A DNA stretch of 6,665 nt from Thermodesulfobacteriota bacterium (GTDB lineage: Bacteria; Desulfobacterota; BSN033; UBA1163): positions 3,168 to 9,832 of the forward strand of contig JASEIE010000140.1 of assembly GCA_030024065.1 (NCBI GenBank). Direction: 5' to 3'. Position 1 is the stretch's first letter, and every line of letters begins with the position of its first letter. The notes under the pieces are model-generated. The model was given only the letters and a program-made list of their open reading frames with translations, had not been told where the DNA came from and did not search any database. Shown here in pieces: positions 6,531 through 6,665 of this stretch. A program made the position numbers and the translations under genes.

Positions 6531-6572
6531 CAAATCATCCCCCAAATCGAAACGATTGCATCGTTCAAATCG
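6531..6572. promoter_or_regulatory. Candidate operator: three CAAATC repeats around a palindrome
   Basis: CAAATC occurs at 6531, 6543 and 6566 (GATTTG on the minus strand), at offsets of 12 and 23 bp, near one and two helical turns. The last two copies extend to CAAATCG and flank a 15-bp palindrome, AACGAT-TGC-ATCGTT (6551-6565). The block lies about 90 bp upstream of hsdR in gene-free sequence. It is shaped like a regulator binding region. No regulator gene is in the window, and short repeats in AT-rich DNA can arise by chance. Confidence 0.35.
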
Positions 6573-6622
6573 CATAGAACAGAGCTTAAATATTTAATTT
6601 GAAGATGGTAACAGTTGGTGTG

Positions 6623-6633
6623 GGTAATTTACC
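6623..6633. promoter_or_regulatory. Short palindrome in the hsdR upstream region
   Basis: GGTAA-T-TTACC is a perfect 11-bp palindrome. TTGGT at 6615-6619 could instead pair with ACCAA at 6631-6635. It may be a second protein-binding site, but the evidence is symmetry alone. Confidence 0.22.
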
Positions 6634-6658
6634 AAAGATACAATAAAAGATCAATCCA

Positions 6659-6664
6659 ATTATA
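6659..6664 (-). promoter_or_regulatory. TATAAT, possible -10 element
   Basis: A perfect sigma-70-type -10 hexamer read on the minus strand, toward hsdR. Its -35 partner would lie outside the window. It would give an hsdR leader of about 210 nt containing the palindromes and the terminator-like hairpin. A single hexamer in AT-rich DNA is weak evidence. Confidence 0.25.
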
Positions 6665-6665
6665 G

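Overview
The window holds one locus: a type I restriction-modification (R-M) operon of the EcoEI-like (type IB-like) class, read entirely from the minus strand. In transcription order it contains hsdR (6441 to 4067), a 192-bp repeat-bearing gap, hsdM (3874 to 2312), a DUF1016/YhcG-family PD-(D/E)XK nuclease gene (2315 to 1014), and hsdS (1017 down to the window edge, incomplete). All plus-strand open frames, and the minus-strand frames overlapping these genes, are shadows.

Three things stand out. First, hsdR is split by a single missing base. The PD-(D/E)XK endonuclease domain (127 aa) ends at a TGA at 6058-6060, and the helicase plus C-terminal part continues intact in the neighbouring frame. 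Restoring one base gives an unbroken 791-aa protein. All catalytic motifs on both sides are intact, so the lesion is recent, is a sequencing error, or is bypassed. A heptamer of the -1 slippery type lies just before the stop. Second, hsdM, the DUF1016 gene and hsdS are joined by two identical ATGA overlaps, each with a GGAG-type ribosome site 8 nt upstream. A second nuclease is therefore made in step with the methylase and specificity subunits. Third, the hsdR-hsdM gap carries two GC-rich hairpin repeats inside a 9-bp AT-rich inverted repeat, one arm of which lies between the hsdM ribosome site and its ATG.

Expected working: HsdM and HsdS form the sequence-specific adenine methyltransferase. 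HsdR joins them to translocate and cut unmodified DNA. The role of the DUF1016 protein is unproven; its position suggests an accessory or alternative nuclease that works with the M-S core.

Upstream of hsdR (6442-6665) there is no gene. This AT-rich leader carries a terminator-like hairpin, three GATTTG copies at near-helical spacing around a palindrome, a second palindrome, and a TATAAT hexamer at the window edge.

The host is a bacterium of intermediate GC content with ATG starts and clear Shine-Dalgarno sites. Intergenic hairpins of the CCTCCCTTT/AAAGGGAGG and CGCAGGC/GCCTGCG types are, from memory, common in environmental anaerobes such as Desulfobacterota, Nitrospirota and Planctomycetota. 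That is only a hint, and I cannot assign a taxon from this sequence.
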